In this document: piece by piece, positions 1-9,434 of the stretch
Layout: every line of letters begins with the position of its first letter
How positions within the stretch are numbered: position 1 is the first letter of the stretch
Assembly: GCF_003263785.1 (NCBI RefSeq)
Contig: NZ_JYJK01000073.1
Location: 222,708-286,707 of the forward strand
DNA: 64,000 nt
Direction of reading: 5' to 3'
From: Vibrio variabilis
Lineage (GTDB): Bacteria > Pseudomonadota > Gammaproteobacteria > Enterobacterales > Vibrionaceae
The notes under the pieces: model-generated
Database searches by the model: none
Seen by the model: only the letters and a program-made list of their open reading frames with translations
Told to the model about the DNA's origin: nothing
Program-made: the position numbers and the translations under genes

Positions 1-848
1 TCATAGGCCGCCGTTGCCATTAACATGCCCATTCGGTTTGGCCCTATGCCCGCAGCATTGAGCACAAACTTAAATTTATCTCTAAGTTCAGGGTTCGGGA
101 TGATAGCAGCGCCGGTTAACGCAGAAGCGATGTTGAAGGTTTTGGTTGTCGCTGCCAGAATCACCATGTTTTGCTCATGTTCGGGGGCAGCGAGTGTCGC
201 GACGGTATGCTTGTTAGGAGGGAAAACCAGATCGTGGTGGATCTCATCGACCACAAGTACCAGATCATGACGCGCACAAAAGTTAGCGAGGTCTTGGATC
301 TCTTGCTCTGTCCATACGCGACCACCCGGATTATGCGGTGAGCACATGATCACGAGCTTCTCTGTGCCATTAAGACTTGCTTCAAGCGCAGCAAGATCCA
401 TTTCATAGCGACCGTGCTGTTGAACCAATGGGCTTTCTACTACAACACGTTGGTTTGCTTTAATGACTTTTGAGAATGCGTGGTATACGGGCGTGAACAA
501 AATAACGCCATCACCGGGCCCAGTGTAAGCTTGGACACAAAGTGCTGTCCCTTGAACGAGACCTGCACAAGTGACAATCCAATCAGGAGACACTTGCCAG
601 TCATGCCTCTTACCCATCCAGTTAACAACGGATGCTTTATAGCGCGAGTCATCACCGTAGTAGCCATTAACACCGTTTTCAGCGGCATCGACAAGCGCTT
701 GGTTGACGGCCTGTGGCGCTTTAAAGTCCATATCCGCGACCCACATCGGAAGACCATCATCAGTAGAAACGCCAAAGCTCGCTTCCATCTCATCCCATTT
801 TGCTGAATGGGTTCCTCTACGCTCTACAATCTCATCAAAGTCAAACAT
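1..848 (-). CDS. MalY/PatB-family PLP-dependent C-S lyase (partial, C-terminus outside window)
   Basis: Fold-type I aminotransferase-like protein; the family cleaves cystathionine or other C-S bonds (cysteine-S-conjugate beta-lyase) with PLP in the cytoplasm. About 282 residues are visible from the N-terminus MFDFDEIVERRGTHSAKW, typical of MalY/PatB. Seen motifs are MWVADMDF near residue 33, the PLP-pocket VVDEIHHDL and the Schiff-base lysine in TTKTFN. The ATG follows AGGGACTGGGC, an acceptable ribosome site. The frame stays open to the left edge. E. coli MalY also represses the maltose regulon, which cannot be inferred here. Catalytic class is well supported; the exact substrate is not. Confidence 0.85.
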   Translation of the reverse strand, partial: MFDFDEIVERRGTHSAKWDEMEASFGVSTDDGLPMWVADMDFKAPQAVNQALVDAAENGVNGYYGDDSRYKASVVNWMGKRHDWQVSPDWIVTCAGLVQGTALCVQAYTGPGDGVILFTPVYHAFSKVIKANQRVVVESPLVQQHGRYEMDLAALEASLNGTEKLVIMCSPHNPGGRVWTEQEIQDLANFCARHDLVLVVDEIHHDLVFPPNKHTVATLAAPEHEQNMVILAATTKTFNIASALTGAAIIPNPELRDKFKFVLNAAGIGPNRMGMLMATAAY

Positions 849-931
849 GCCCAGTCCCTATCTCACCACGCCAACTAAATAGCGCATTTTCGAAACAATA
901 GAGCCAGTTTAAACTCTTGATTTCAATAGAG

Positions 932-1354
932 CTAGTGGCTCGACATGGTTAATTGTAAGTGTCCTGTATGGGGGTCTGTCGATTCATCAACAATCGTAAA
1001 CCCGCAGCGACGATAAAAACCAATCGCCCGACAATTGTCTTTGTAGACAGAGAACGAGAGCGAGTCGCGCTTCTTGCGAGCATCCATAATCAAACGCATG
1101 CCAATACCGCCGCCTTGCGCTTGCGGCTCAACAAAGAGTGCTGCTAATTGATCATCTGCTAACGCATAAAAACCAATGACCCGGCCAGCGTGCTCGTAAA
1201 CATAAACCTCTGAGTTTGGAAGGTAGACGTTGCGCATATCATCGAGTTTGTCGTGCCAAAACCTTGGCTCTACAAAATCATGAGACTCGACAGAAGCGGT
1301 CAGCCAAACTTTTAAAACACTATCGATATCTGCTTCGTTGTATTCTCTGATCAT
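932..1354 (-). CDS. GNAT-family N-acetyltransferase
   Basis: A 140-residue single-domain acetyltransferase expected to move an acetyl group from acetyl-CoA to an unknown amine. It starts MIREYNEADIDSVLKVWL, the usual beta1-alpha1 of GNAT folds. The acetyl-CoA loop is QAQGGGIGMRLI near residue 80, and a beta5/alpha4 segment with FYRRCGFTIVDE follows near 110. Length is normal for the YjaB/PhnO-size group, and E. coli YjaB is the nearest relative I can think of. It lies alone between the C-S lyase and L-2-hydroxyglutarate oxidase on the same strand, about 95 bases after the latter. Substrate not predictable. Confidence 0.85.
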   Translation of the reverse strand: MIREYNEADIDSVLKVWLTASVESHDFVEPRFWHDKLDDMRNVYLPNSEVYVYEHAGRVIGFYALADDQLAALFVEPQAQGGGIGMRLIMDARKKRDSLSFSVYKDNCRAIGFYRRCGFTIVDESTDPHTGHLQLTMSSH

Positions 1355-1448
1355 GAGGGTATTCCGTTTCCTAGCTTGCTCAAAATACGATTCTCAGTGC
1401 CGAGGCACGACTTCAATAGTAGCTGGAAATTATGATCACAAAGGGAAA

Positions 1449-2681
1449 TCAGTCGATATTTTCTAAAGTTTGCAGTTTGGCCTCAACTTTACTGCAAATG
1501 TATTCACCAATAGGGATAGCGGAGGTAGCCGCCGGGGATGGTGCATTGCAAACATGTAGGCTGCGAGCGGTCTCAGCAAACAAAAAATCGTGTACCAAAC
1601 TGCCATCAGACATCACTGCCTGAGCTCTAATACCAGCGGGATAAGGCAGGAGTTCATCCACCTTGATGGATGGGCAGTACTTTTGAACTAGCTGAAGGTA
1701 GCCCGGACGCCAAATAGAATTCTTAAACTCTCTCAGACCCGATTTCCAATTCGTAAGTGATACACGCCAAAAGCCCGAGAATTTGAGCATATCAATCGTG
1801 TCTTCAAGGCTAAAGTTGATACGCCCATAACCTTCCCGTTTAAAGCCTTGCACCGCATTCGGCCCCACCGTCACCGAGCCATCAATCATTCGAGTTAAAT
1901 GCACACCTAAAAACGGCAGCTCTGGATCTGGGATTGGATAGATGAGATGGCTAATGATGTCATGATGCTTAGCTGGTAGCTGATAATACTCGCCGCGGTA
2001 AGGAATGATTTGAAAGTCGACGTCAATACCCATCATCGACGCCAATCGATCCGCCATCAGCCCACCGCAAACGACGAGTTGGCGGGCTTGTAGAGTGGTT
2101 GGTGTTCCATTGGTCATGCCATTGAGTTCGACCCAATCTTGTTGCTCTTTTAACGCTGTGACTTCCGTCGACAACAGCACTTTACCTCCAAGTAACCGAA
2201 ACTGCTCCGCCATGGTTTGTGTGACCAATTGATAGTCAACAATGCTGGTTGCTTCTACTTTTATCGCCCCCAACCCAGTGATGTTGGGTTCAATTTGTTC
2301 CAGCTCTGTTTGGCTCAGCAGCGATACATCGATACCGTTTTCGATACAGCGCTCATAGAGAGCATCCATTCGCTGTTTCTCAACTGCGTTTGTAGCGACT
2401 AAGAGTTTTCCGCAGTTCTCTACAGCAATGTTGTGCTTCGCGCAAAAACGTTTCGTTTCCTCCGCGCCGCGCTTACAAAAATCCGCTTTGAGGCTTCCCG
2501 GTTGATAATAGACACCCGCGTGAATCACACCGCTATTATGGCCAGTTTGATGCTTGGCAAAGTTCGATTCTTTCTCGACCAACACTATCGATGCGTGAGG
2601 GTATTTTTGCTTTAACTGCCACGCCGTTGACACCCCAACAATACCGCCACCAATCACTATGAAATCATGGACTTTTGACAT
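1449..2681 (-). CDS. lhgO: L-2-hydroxyglutarate oxidase/dehydrogenase (LhgO family)
   Basis: FAD-dependent oxidoreductase of the DAO superfamily that oxidises L-2-hydroxyglutarate to 2-oxoglutarate, in E. coli passing electrons to the membrane quinone pool. The N-terminal dinucleotide-binding loop IGGGIVGVSTA sits near residue 10, followed by the acidic end of beta2 (VLVEKE) and the family hallmark HQTGHNSGVIHAGVYY near 45. PYRGEYYQL (near 230), HLTRMIDGSVTVGPNA (near 263) and the C-terminal PSPAATSAIPIG fit LhgO. Length, about 410, is normal. The reading frame could begin at a GTG at 2684, but the ATG at 2681 has AAGGAAAAGTG just before it and is preferred. No glutarate (glaH/gab) genes are adjacent, so it probably acts as a metabolite-repair enzyme. 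Confidence 0.9.
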   Translation of the reverse strand: MSKVHDFIVIGGGIVGVSTAWQLKQKYPHASIVLVEKESNFAKHQTGHNSGVIHAGVYYQPGSLKADFCKRGAEETKRFCAKHNIAVENCGKLLVATNAVEKQRMDALYERCIENGIDVSLLSQTELEQIEPNITGLGAIKVEATSIVDYQLVTQTMAEQFRLLGGKVLLSTEVTALKEQQDWVELNGMTNGTPTTLQARQLVVCGGLMADRLASMMGIDVDFQIIPYRGEYYQLPAKHHDIISHLIYPIPDPELPFLGVHLTRMIDGSVTVGPNAVQGFKREGYGRINFSLEDTIDMLKFSGFWRVSLTNWKSGLREFKNSIWRPGYLQLVQKYCPSIKVDELLPYPAGIRAQAVMSDGSLVHDFLFAETARSLHVCNAPSPAATSAIPIGEYICSKVEAKLQTLENID

Positions 2682-2913
2682 CACTTTTCCTTGTGAGCAA
2701 CTTGAATGTTCTCACCATACCCTGTACGTCTCTAGTGAGGAAGTGCTGGCGTCACTGCTTTACATTTAAAATCTTACAGCACGCTAAACCGGGCACTCAT
2801 TCACAGTTAATTAGAACTAAAACGAAGACCTGTAAACTTTCCATAGTTTCGAGGCGGTAATATACTTTCGACGAAAATATGCAATTATCCAAAACACAAC
2901 TCAGGAGCCTCAT

Positions 2914-3443
2914 ATGGCCAACATCGTATACATCGCCACCAGCTTGATGGTTATATCGCCGACAAAAATAACGGCGTTGATTGGCTGCATGATATTCCAA
3001 ACCCAGAAGGTTCCGACTTCGGCTTCGCTGAGTTTATGGACAGAGTTGACGCTCTGGTTATGGGACGTAATACACTAGAGATCGTATTGAGCTTTGATTG
3101 TGACTGGCCATACTCAAAACCTGTGTTTGTGTTGAGCAACACGATGACTGAGGTACCTGAGGGTCTTGAGGGCAAAGTTTTCTTGGTCAAAGGCGAACTT
3201 AAAAACATCGTTGCCGACCTAGCGTCTCAAGGTTACAACGACCTGTATATTGATGGCGGTAAAACCATTCAGAGCTTCCTCAATGAAGATCTTATCGATG
3301 AACTGATTATTAGCACGATTCCAGTTTTGCTGGGCGGAGGGATTCCTCTGTTTGGTGAGTTAGATAAACCGTTGAAGTTTAGGCACGAGTCAGCTGTAAG
3401 ATATGCGGATTGCATTGTGAAAAATCGGTTTGTGAGGGTATAA
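2914..3443 (+). CDS. RibD C-terminal (dihydrofolate reductase-like) protein, frame broken by one missing base
   Basis: Stand-alone RibD-C/DHFR-fold protein of about 176 residues, the group of small NADPH-dependent reductases related to RibD but without the deaminase domain; most have no known substrate. The N-terminus MANIVYIATS runs in one frame up to base 2943, then DGYIADKNNGVDWL and all downstream sequence continue in the next frame, so one base is missing at about 2944-2945. In the second part VMGRNTLEIVL (NADPH site), LYIDGGKTIQSFL and IPVLLGGGIPLF are the expected family motifs, in order. The ATG at 2914 follows CAGGAGCCTCAT, a good ribosome site. Most likely intact in the cell, with the shift being a sequence error. 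Confidence 0.8.
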
Positions 3444-3473
3444 GGTCAACCTCTCACAAACAGAGACTGGCTT

Positions 3474-4172
3474 TTAGATCAAGCCAGCCCTACAGTTTTT
3501 AACTTTCAAATGAAAGCTTACCCCAAACGCCCCACTCCAATCCTTATCAAACTGCTCAACCGCAGGTTCAATCGCTGGGTGTGAGAACATCTGTGCAGCG
3601 ACATCCACCGGCAACGTTATCGCGCCGATACCTAGCTTCATCACGTCCATCGCCTGCTGAACATTCTTAAAACTGGCCGCCAAGATCTTCGACGACAACC
3701 CATTTTTTTCAATAAGAGTTTGAATATCTCGCACCACCGCAACACCATCGCCATTCATTGCATCAATGCGGTTAACGTACGGCGCGAGATAATCAGCACC
3801 GCAAAGCGCAGCCATAAAGCCTTGCTGAGCGGTGTAAATAGCGGTAGCCAGTACCTGAATACCCTCTTTTTTCATAAGCTTAATCGCAGCGAGACCGGTT
3901 TCTGTCGCTGGCACTTTCACTACCATATCGTAAGGAAGTTCATTAAGCATTTTGGCTTCCGCCACCATTGAAGCAACGTCTTTGCTCACTACCTGAGCAT
4001 GGAAACGCGCCTCTTTTCCTAGTACTTCTGACATTGACTGTAGCGTCTCAGTTAAGCCTGTACCCGATTTCGCAACAATCGTAGGGTTGGTGGTGATGCC
4101 CTTCAACGGGAAGCATTGGCTATAGCGCGCGGTTTCGTTTACGTCTGCGGTATCTAAGTACAATTCAATCAT
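3474..4172 (-). CDS. fsaA: Fructose-6-phosphate aldolase / transaldolase-like protein (FsaA family)
   Basis: Small class I aldolase of the MipB/TalC group; E. coli FsaA splits fructose 6-phosphate into dihydroxyacetone and glyceraldehyde 3-phosphate. Visible features are LYLDTADV at the N-terminus, GITTNPTIV near residue 25, the Schiff-base lysine in MVVKVPAT (about K86), APYVNRIDAMNGDG near 134, and LAASFKN near 168. Length is about 232 against the usual 220, with a slightly longer tail. The second ATG (4172) is preferred: GAGAG is 7 bases upstream, too close to the ATG at 4178. It is divergent from a glycyl-radical activase and enzyme; E. coli keeps both fsaA and fsaB beside such pairs (ybiY-ybiW, pflC-pflD), suggesting a shared pathway. 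Confidence 0.85.
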   Translation of the reverse strand: MIELYLDTADVNETARYSQCFPLKGITTNPTIVAKSGTGLTETLQSMSEVLGKEARFHAQVVSKDVASMVAEAKMLNELPYDMVVKVPATETGLAAIKLMKKEGIQVLATAIYTAQQGFMAALCGADYLAPYVNRIDAMNGDGVAVVRDIQTLIEKNGLSSKILAASFKNVQQAMDVMKLGIGAITLPVDVAAQMFSHPAIEPAVEQFDKDWSGAFGVSFHLKVKNCRAGLI

Positions 4173-4244
4173 AGTCATCTCTCAGTTCTTTATTTGAGCA
4201 ATCTCATGTTGTGAACAATATAGATCTGCGGAATGTTTAAGATC

Positions 4245-4258
4245 TTGACTTCGATCAA
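4245..4258. promoter_or_regulatory. FNR-like box in the fsaA / activase divergent promoter
   Basis: The bases read TTGAC-TTCG-ATCAA, one mismatch from the FNR consensus TTGAT-N4-ATCAA. It lies between the divergent aldolase and glycyl-radical activase starts, 86 bases before the activase ATG. An anaerobic activator here would fit an oxygen-sensitive radical enzyme. Seen as a motif only. Confidence 0.5.
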
Positions 4259-4343
4259 AACAAACTTCATATGAAAGATTTAAATTTCATTTAACGAAAG
4301 CAGTAGTTTACTTTAAATGAAAGGCGAAAAGTTAGAGGTAACC

Positions 4344-5249
4344 ATGTACTTCAACATACAACGATTTTCTACACATGATGGCGATGGTATCCGCAGCATA
4401 CTATTTCTAAAGGGTTGTAGCTTAGCTTGTCCGTGGTGTCAGAACCCTGAAAGTCGTAGCCCTAAACATTCATTGCTATTTGATGAGCGTAGCTGTCTAG
4501 TCGATTGCAATGCTTGTAGCGATGCTTGCCCTTCAATTGAAAGGTCTCAAGACAGCGGTGATATTACAATAAATCGTCAGACGCTCGACCAATCACAGAT
4601 CATCGCCCTTAAAAATGTATGCCCAACTCAAGCGCTAAGCGTGTGTGGTGAAGAAGCAAAAGAAGAGATGCTCATCAACACGCTCATGAAAGACAAGCCT
4701 TTTTATGATCAAAGCGGTGGTGGAGTGACTTTCTCTGGTGGTGAACCGCTTATGCAGTCAGAGCTCGTTTCGTCTATCGCGAGCCAACTAAAACAGCAAG
4801 ACGTCAACACAGCGATTGAAACTTGTATGCATGTTCCTTGGAAGAACGTCGAACAAACAGCGCCATTTATAGACTGTTGGCTTGCTGACCTCAAACACAC
4901 CAACGACGAAAAATTCCAGCAATGGGCGCACGGTTCCTTGAAGCGCATTAAGGCGAACTTCCAAAAGTTAGCACCTATTGCCAAGCGTATTGTGATCCGA
5001 GTACCTGTGGTACCGGGCTTCAACGATACCGAAACCGAACTGGCCGACATTATTGATTTCGCAGCGTCACTCGAAAGCTGCAAAGAGATTCACTTACTGC
5101 CCTATCACACTTTGGGCATCAACAAATATCGTCTGCTCGATATGCCTTATTTATGTGCAGACAAACCACTGAACAATCCTGAACTGCTTGAATACGCGCA
5201 ACAGCACGCAAAGCAGTATTCACATATGAACGTAATCGTACGAGGTTAA
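4344..5249 (+). CDS. Glycyl-radical enzyme activating protein (radical SAM, PflC/YbiY type)
   Basis: Radical-SAM activase of about 301 residues that abstracts hydrogen from a specific glycine of its partner enzyme. The SAM-cluster motif is C-x3-C-x2-C in GCSLACPWCQNPE near residue 30. It is followed by an inserted ferredoxin-like region with CNACSDAC and later CPTQAL, which marks the longer activases (PflC/YbiY/CutD group) rather than short PflA. SGGEPLMQ near 135 is the SAM-binding GGE motif. The frame opens at 4317, but the ATG at 4344, preceded by AGAGGTAACC, starts the conserved MYFNIQRFSTHDGDGIR. Its stop overlaps the next ATG as TAATG, so it is translationally coupled to the enzyme it activates. 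Confidence 0.92.
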   Translation: MYFNIQRFSTHDGDGIRSILFLKGCSLACPWCQNPESRSPKHSLLFDERSCLVDCNACSDACPSIERSQDSGDITINRQTLDQSQIIALKNVCPTQALSVCGEEAKEEMLINTLMKDKPFYDQSGGGVTFSGGEPLMQSELVSSIASQLKQQDVNTAIETCMHVPWKNVEQTAPFIDCWLADLKHTNDEKFQQWAHGSLKRIKANFQKLAPIAKRIVIRVPVVPGFNDTETELADIIDFAASLESCKEIHLLPYHTLGINKYRLLDMPYLCADKPLNNPELLEYAQQHAKQYSHMNVIVRG

Positions 5250-7677
5250 TGACTATGGAACTCAACTACTTACCACAGCGTATTCAAGACCATAAAAAAG
5301 CATTGGTGAACATTGTAACGCCACCGATCTGTACAGAACGTGCCGAGGCGTACACTAAGGTTTATCGTGAGAATGAAGATAAGCCAGTGATCGTGCAACG
5401 TGCCCTCGCACTTGAGGAACACTTAAGAACGCGCACTATTTGGATCGACAACAACGAGTTGATCGTTGGTAACCAAGCGAGCAAACTGCGCGCGGCGCCA
5501 ATTTTCCCAGAATACACAGTGCGCTGGATTGAAGCGGAGATCGACGGTCTTGCTGATCGCCCGGGTGCTGGCTTTCATGTCACCGAAGAAGACAAAGAAG
5601 TCATTCACTCACTGACGCCATACTGGCGCGGTAAAACAGTACAAGATCGTTGTTATGGCATGTTCACCGATGAGCAAGAGGCCATTCTTGCAAGTACTAT
5701 CATCAAAGCAGAAGGCAACATGACCTCTGGTGACGCACACCTTGCCGTCGACAATGAAAAGATCTTGGCTCTAGGTTTAGATGGTTTGATCACGGAAGTC
5801 GACGATTACCGCCGAGCCAATGATATCTCTAGCTATGAAGGGTTGAAAAAGGAGCAGTTCTACAAATCGGTAGACATCGTACTTCGTGCTATACAGCAGC
5901 ACATTTTACGCTTTGCTGAGCTTGCTTCTAACATGGCAAAAACCGAAGCAGACACCAAGCGTGAACAAGAACTGGCTACTATCGCAAGCAACTGTGAACA
6001 CATCGCTTACCATGCACCAACAAACTTCTGGCAAGCACTACAGCTAAGCTATTTTGTTCAGCTTATGCTGCAAATTGAGTCGAACGGTCACTCGGTATCA
6101 TTCGGCCGCATGGATCAGTATTTGAACGACTACTACGTTGCGGATATCAACAGCGGTAAACTTGAGCATGGCTTCGCTCTAGAATTGCTGCAAAGCTGCT
6201 GGCTAAAACTGCTTGAAGTGAACAAGATCCGTTCCGGTGCTCACTCTAAAGCGTCAGCAGGCTCTCCTCTATACCAAAACGTGTGTATCGGTGGTCAAAA
6301 GCTCAGTGAGAACGGCGAGCCAATGGATGCCGTAAACCCTTTATCTTGGGCAATCCTTGAGTCATGCGGCCAGCTTCGTTCTACGCAACCAAACTTAAGC
6401 GTTCGTTATCATGAAGGGCTTAATCAAGAGTTCTTGATGGGCTGTATCGAAGTCATCAAGTGTGGCTTTGGTATGCCGGCATTCAACAATGATGAGATTG
6501 TGATCCCTGAGTTCATCAAGCTAGGCGTCGAACGCGAAGATGCTTACAACTATGCTTCAATCGGCTGTATCGAGACCGCTGTTCCGGGTAAATGGGGATA
6601 TCGCTGTACAGGCATGAGCTTTATTAACGTCGCTCGTATCTTGCTAGCCGCTCTCAACGAAGGCAAAGACGCGACGACTGGAGAGTGCTTCTTGCCGCAT
6701 GACAAGTCGTTGGCGAAGGGCAACTTTGCCAATATGGATGAAGTCATGAGTTCATGGGCCGACCAAGTTCGCTACTACGCCAGAAAGTCGATTGAAATTG
6801 ATACAGTCGTCGATACGGTTCTGGAGCAGCAAGCTCAAGATATCTTCTGCTCATCATTAGTGGACAACTGCTTACCTAGCGGCAAAACCGTTAAAGAAGG
6901 CGGTGCAAAATACGACTGGGTGTCTGGTCTACAAGTGGGTATCGCTAACCTCGGTAACAGCCTAGCCGCTATCAAACATCTTGTGTTTGATGAACAGCAA
7001 ATCAGCCAACCTGAGCTTGCTAAGGCGCTAGCAGAAAACTTTGAAGGCTCAGAGCAGGAGCAGCTTCGTCAACGCATTTTAAACTTTGCACCAAAATACG
7101 GAAACGATGATGACTCTGTCGATTTACTGCTTGCTGAAGCGTACCGGGTGTATATCGACGAGCTAAATAACTTCGTCAATACCCGTCATGGTCGTGGCCC
7201 GATTGGTGGGGGTTACTATGCAGGTACATCGAGTATTTCTGCGAACGTTCCATTTGGCGCGTCTACTATGGCAACACCAGACGGCCGAAAAGCGACGACT
7301 CCACTTGCTGAAGGCGCGAGCCCTTCCTCAGGTTCTGATCGTTTGGGGCCTACGGCGGTCTACAACTCTGTTGGCAAGATCCAAGCTGATAAGATTTTGG
7401 GGGCGTACTACTCAACCAGAAACTATCACCAGCAGCCGTTGCATCTGAAAGCGACAAACTCAAGCTGTCTATGTTGATTCGTACCTTCTTCAATCACCAC
7501 AAAGGATGGCACGTTCAGTACAACATCGTATCGAGAGAAACACTGCTCGCCGCGAAACGTAACCCTGAGCAATATCGTGATTTGGTCGTTCGTGTCGCGG
7601 GTTACTCTGCGTTCTTTACTGCGCTGTCACCGGATGCTCAAGACGACATTATCGCGCGTACTGAACACGAGCTTTGA
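5249..7677 (+). CDS. Glycyl-radical enzyme, PflD/YbiW type (one missing base near 7400)
   Basis: Large glycyl-radical enzyme of about 809 residues, related to pyruvate formate-lyase but closer to E. coli YbiW/PflD, whose substrate is unsettled. The active-site cysteine is in IGCIETAVPG (about C440); the neighbouring glutamate makes the GC-x-E pattern seen in diol dehydratases and choline lyase. The radical glycine is in RVAGYSAFF (about G785). The frame breaks in a run of five G at 7399-7403; six G restores GGVLLNQKLSP and joins to the part with the glycine motif. A terminator follows. An FNR-like box, the activase and a DeoR regulator surround it. PFL itself is unlikely because the Cys-Cys pair of PFL is absent. 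Confidence 0.88.
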
Positions 7678-7743
7678 TTCAAGCTAGAAACTTCATTTCG
7701 CATTTTTTTGTGAAGAACTAGGCTTTCGAATGAAACTTAAATG

Positions 7744-7772
7744 AAAGAGAGCTATAATAGCTCTCTTTTTGT
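7744..7772 (+). terminator. Rho-independent terminator after glycyl-radical enzyme
   Basis: Stem of eight pairs GAGAGCTA / TAGCTCTC with a three-base loop, preceded by AAA and followed by TTTTT, about 70 bases after the enzyme's stop. Confidence 0.85.
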
Positions 7773-7790
7773 TTGGTGATCGCTTTAAGT

Positions 7791-7872
7791 AGATCCCTGC
7801 CTACGCAGGGATGACGCTATTATTCGGGATGACTGGTCACTGCGTTCGTCATTCCTGCGCAGGCATGAATCT
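7791..7872. repeat. Pair of inverted REP-like palindromic units
   Basis: Unit one (7791-7815) reads AGATCCCTGCCTACGCAGGG followed by ATGAC; unit two (7847-7872), read on the other strand, begins AGATTCATGCCTGCGCAGGA and ends in ATGACG. The two agree at roughly 21 of 26 positions, each has its own CCTGC/GCAGG dyad, and they face each other across about 30 bases. This is the layout of REP/BIME-type intergenic repeats found in many copies in gammaproteobacterial genomes. It sits between the terminator and the DeoR gene. Confidence 0.7.
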
Positions 7873-7958
7873 TGCTGAAGTAAGCACCATCCATTTAATC
7901 ACATCATCACCAAATCAAACGTTTCAAAAGTTGAAGCCAAACGCCCCAAGGAGAGACT

Positions 7959-8698
7959 ATGAACTCCAGACAATCTGAAATCCTCAACCTCGTTAACGAC
8001 AGAACTCGAGTACAAGTCAGCGAGCTGTCTGAACTAACGGGTGTGTCTGGCGTCACCATTCGTCAAGATCTTAACTTCTTAGAACAAAACGGCTACCTAA
8101 AACGGGTTCATGGCGCAGCGGTTTCGCTGCAAAGTGACGATATAGAGTCTCGCCTAGAGGTGCACTTCGACATCAAGCAGCAACTGGCAAATAAAGCTGC
8201 CGATCTTGTGGCCTCAAATGAAACCGTTTTGATTGAAGGTGGTAGTGCCAATGCCTTGCTGGCTCGAACCTTAGCAGAGCGTGGCGATGTTACTATCATC
8301 ACACCGTCTGCTACATCGCTCATTTAATTCGCCACACCTCAGCCAACATTATTCTGTTGGGCGGCGTCTATCAGCATCAGGGAGAGAGCTTGGTCGGCCC
8401 GCTAACCAAGCTATGTATTGAAAACATTCACTTCAGCACAGCCTTCTTGGGTATCGATGGCTTTGATATTGATACCGGCTTTACCAGCCGAGACATGATG
8501 CGTGCAGACATCGCCAGTACCATCTTAGGTAAGAAACGCCGCAATGTGGTGTTGACCGACTCCAGTAAGTTCGGACAGATATTCCCATCATCCATCGGTA
8601 GCACAGAAGAGATCTCAGTACTTATCACGGATAAAGCTGCCCCAAAAGACATACTTGAACACCTTAAGTCCAAGGGCGTTGAGGTCATTGTCGATTAG
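7959..8698 (+). CDS. DeoR-family transcriptional regulator (one missing base near 8315)
   Basis: DeoR repressor of about 246 residues. The N-terminal helix-turn-helix is at residues 1-55 (MNSRQSEILNLVNDRTRVQV, then GVTIRQDLNFLEQNGYLKR). The C-terminal sugar-phosphate sensor has LIEGGSANALLARTL, VTIITPSAT and, in the shifted frame, AHLIRHTSANIILLGG, FLGIDGFDIDTGFTS, and VVLTDSSKFGQ. The frame changes between ACATCG (about 8310) and GCTCATTTAATT, consistent with one lost base. A ribosome site, AAGGAGAG, precedes the ATG. DeoR proteins usually sense phosphorylated sugars, so control of the neighbouring aldolase and glycyl-radical genes is likely but not shown. It converges with, and overlaps by four bases, the flavin reductase. 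Confidence 0.85.
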
Positions 8699-9327
8699 CC
8701 AAATATCTCTGGTTTGGTGTGAGGCTTGGCATAAGTGAGCCTCCCCAAACTATCGGTCACATGGTAGTTGTCCAAACCTGATACCGCGACACTGCCTAGC
8801 GATTCAATATCAATGTAACCACCCTCCGCAATCGCCTCTCGCTCCACGTGCAAATGCGTGATCTCTCCGATAAGCAGCACCACCCCGTTCAAATCGATGG
8901 TTTGACTGCTTCTAAGCGCCAGCGAGTATTTGAGTCGACTCTCTGCCACAAAAGGTGCTCGAACGCCCTCTTGCCATTGTGGTGTTAGTCCCACGGCTTC
9001 AAACTCGGACACCTCTTTTGGGTATCGCGCCGATGTTTGGTGTGCTCGTTTCCAGATGCCGCTATTTACATGATTAATGGTGTATTCGCCCACCGACTGA
9101 ATATTCTCTAGCGTGTCCCTGGTAACCGAATGCGGTCTGGAAATCATCCCTATTAATGGCGGATTGGCTCCCAAATGAAAGACCGAACTCACTATGGCGA
9201 GATTGGTGTTTCCTTCATGATCGGCAGTGCCTACAAGGTTGGCGCTTTTAAAGCCAGATAAGCTATTGACGAAGTTGGCACGATAACGGTCTTCTAGGTT
9301 TCGTATGTCTTGATTTGTCACATGCAT
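8695..9327 (-). CDS. Flavin reductase-like (FMN-binding split-barrel) protein
   Basis: A 210-residue protein of the flavin-reductase-like family, expected to bind FMN and use NAD(P)H. Recognisable segments are SGFKSANLVGTADHEGNTNLA (beta-strand with flavin-contact Asn, near 24), NPPLIGMISRPH (near 55), TRDTLENIQSVGEYTINHV (near 70) and a Tyr/Ala-rich central part ending in SLGSVAVSGLDNYH. This resembles the DUF447-like and FlaRed proteins with a C-terminal extension around YHVTD. No oxygenase partner lies next to it, so its role is open. A broken AraC-type regulator immediately upstream, divergent, may have been its control gene. Confidence 0.75.
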   Translation of the reverse strand: MHVTNQDIRNLEDRYRANFVNSLSGFKSANLVGTADHEGNTNLAIVSSVFHLGANPPLIGMISRPHSVTRDTLENIQSVGEYTINHVNSGIWKRAHQTSARYPKEVSEFEAVGLTPQWQEGVRAPFVAESRLKYSLALRSSQTIDLNGVVLLIGEITHLHVEREAIAEGGYIDIESLGSVAVSGLDNYHVTDSLGRLTYAKPHTKPEIFG

Positions 9328-9434
9328 GCGTATCGCTACCTAAGTTAAGTACATTGAGGTGAAATAAGGTACTGAAGTTAGATGTGTTTCGATCACAGTG
9401 ACACTGATTTACTCACTATGTGGTCACTGCTACC

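Noticed and set aside
440..793. Minus-strand frame of 117 codons and the plus-strand frame at 480-806
   Set aside because: Both are out-of-frame shadows of the partial MalY/PatB gene.
7390..7480. Programmed frameshift or in-frame recoding in the glycyl-radical enzyme
   Set aside because: Same type of loss occurs in 16 other genes without slippery heptamers or stimulatory hairpins, so a data error is the simpler reading.
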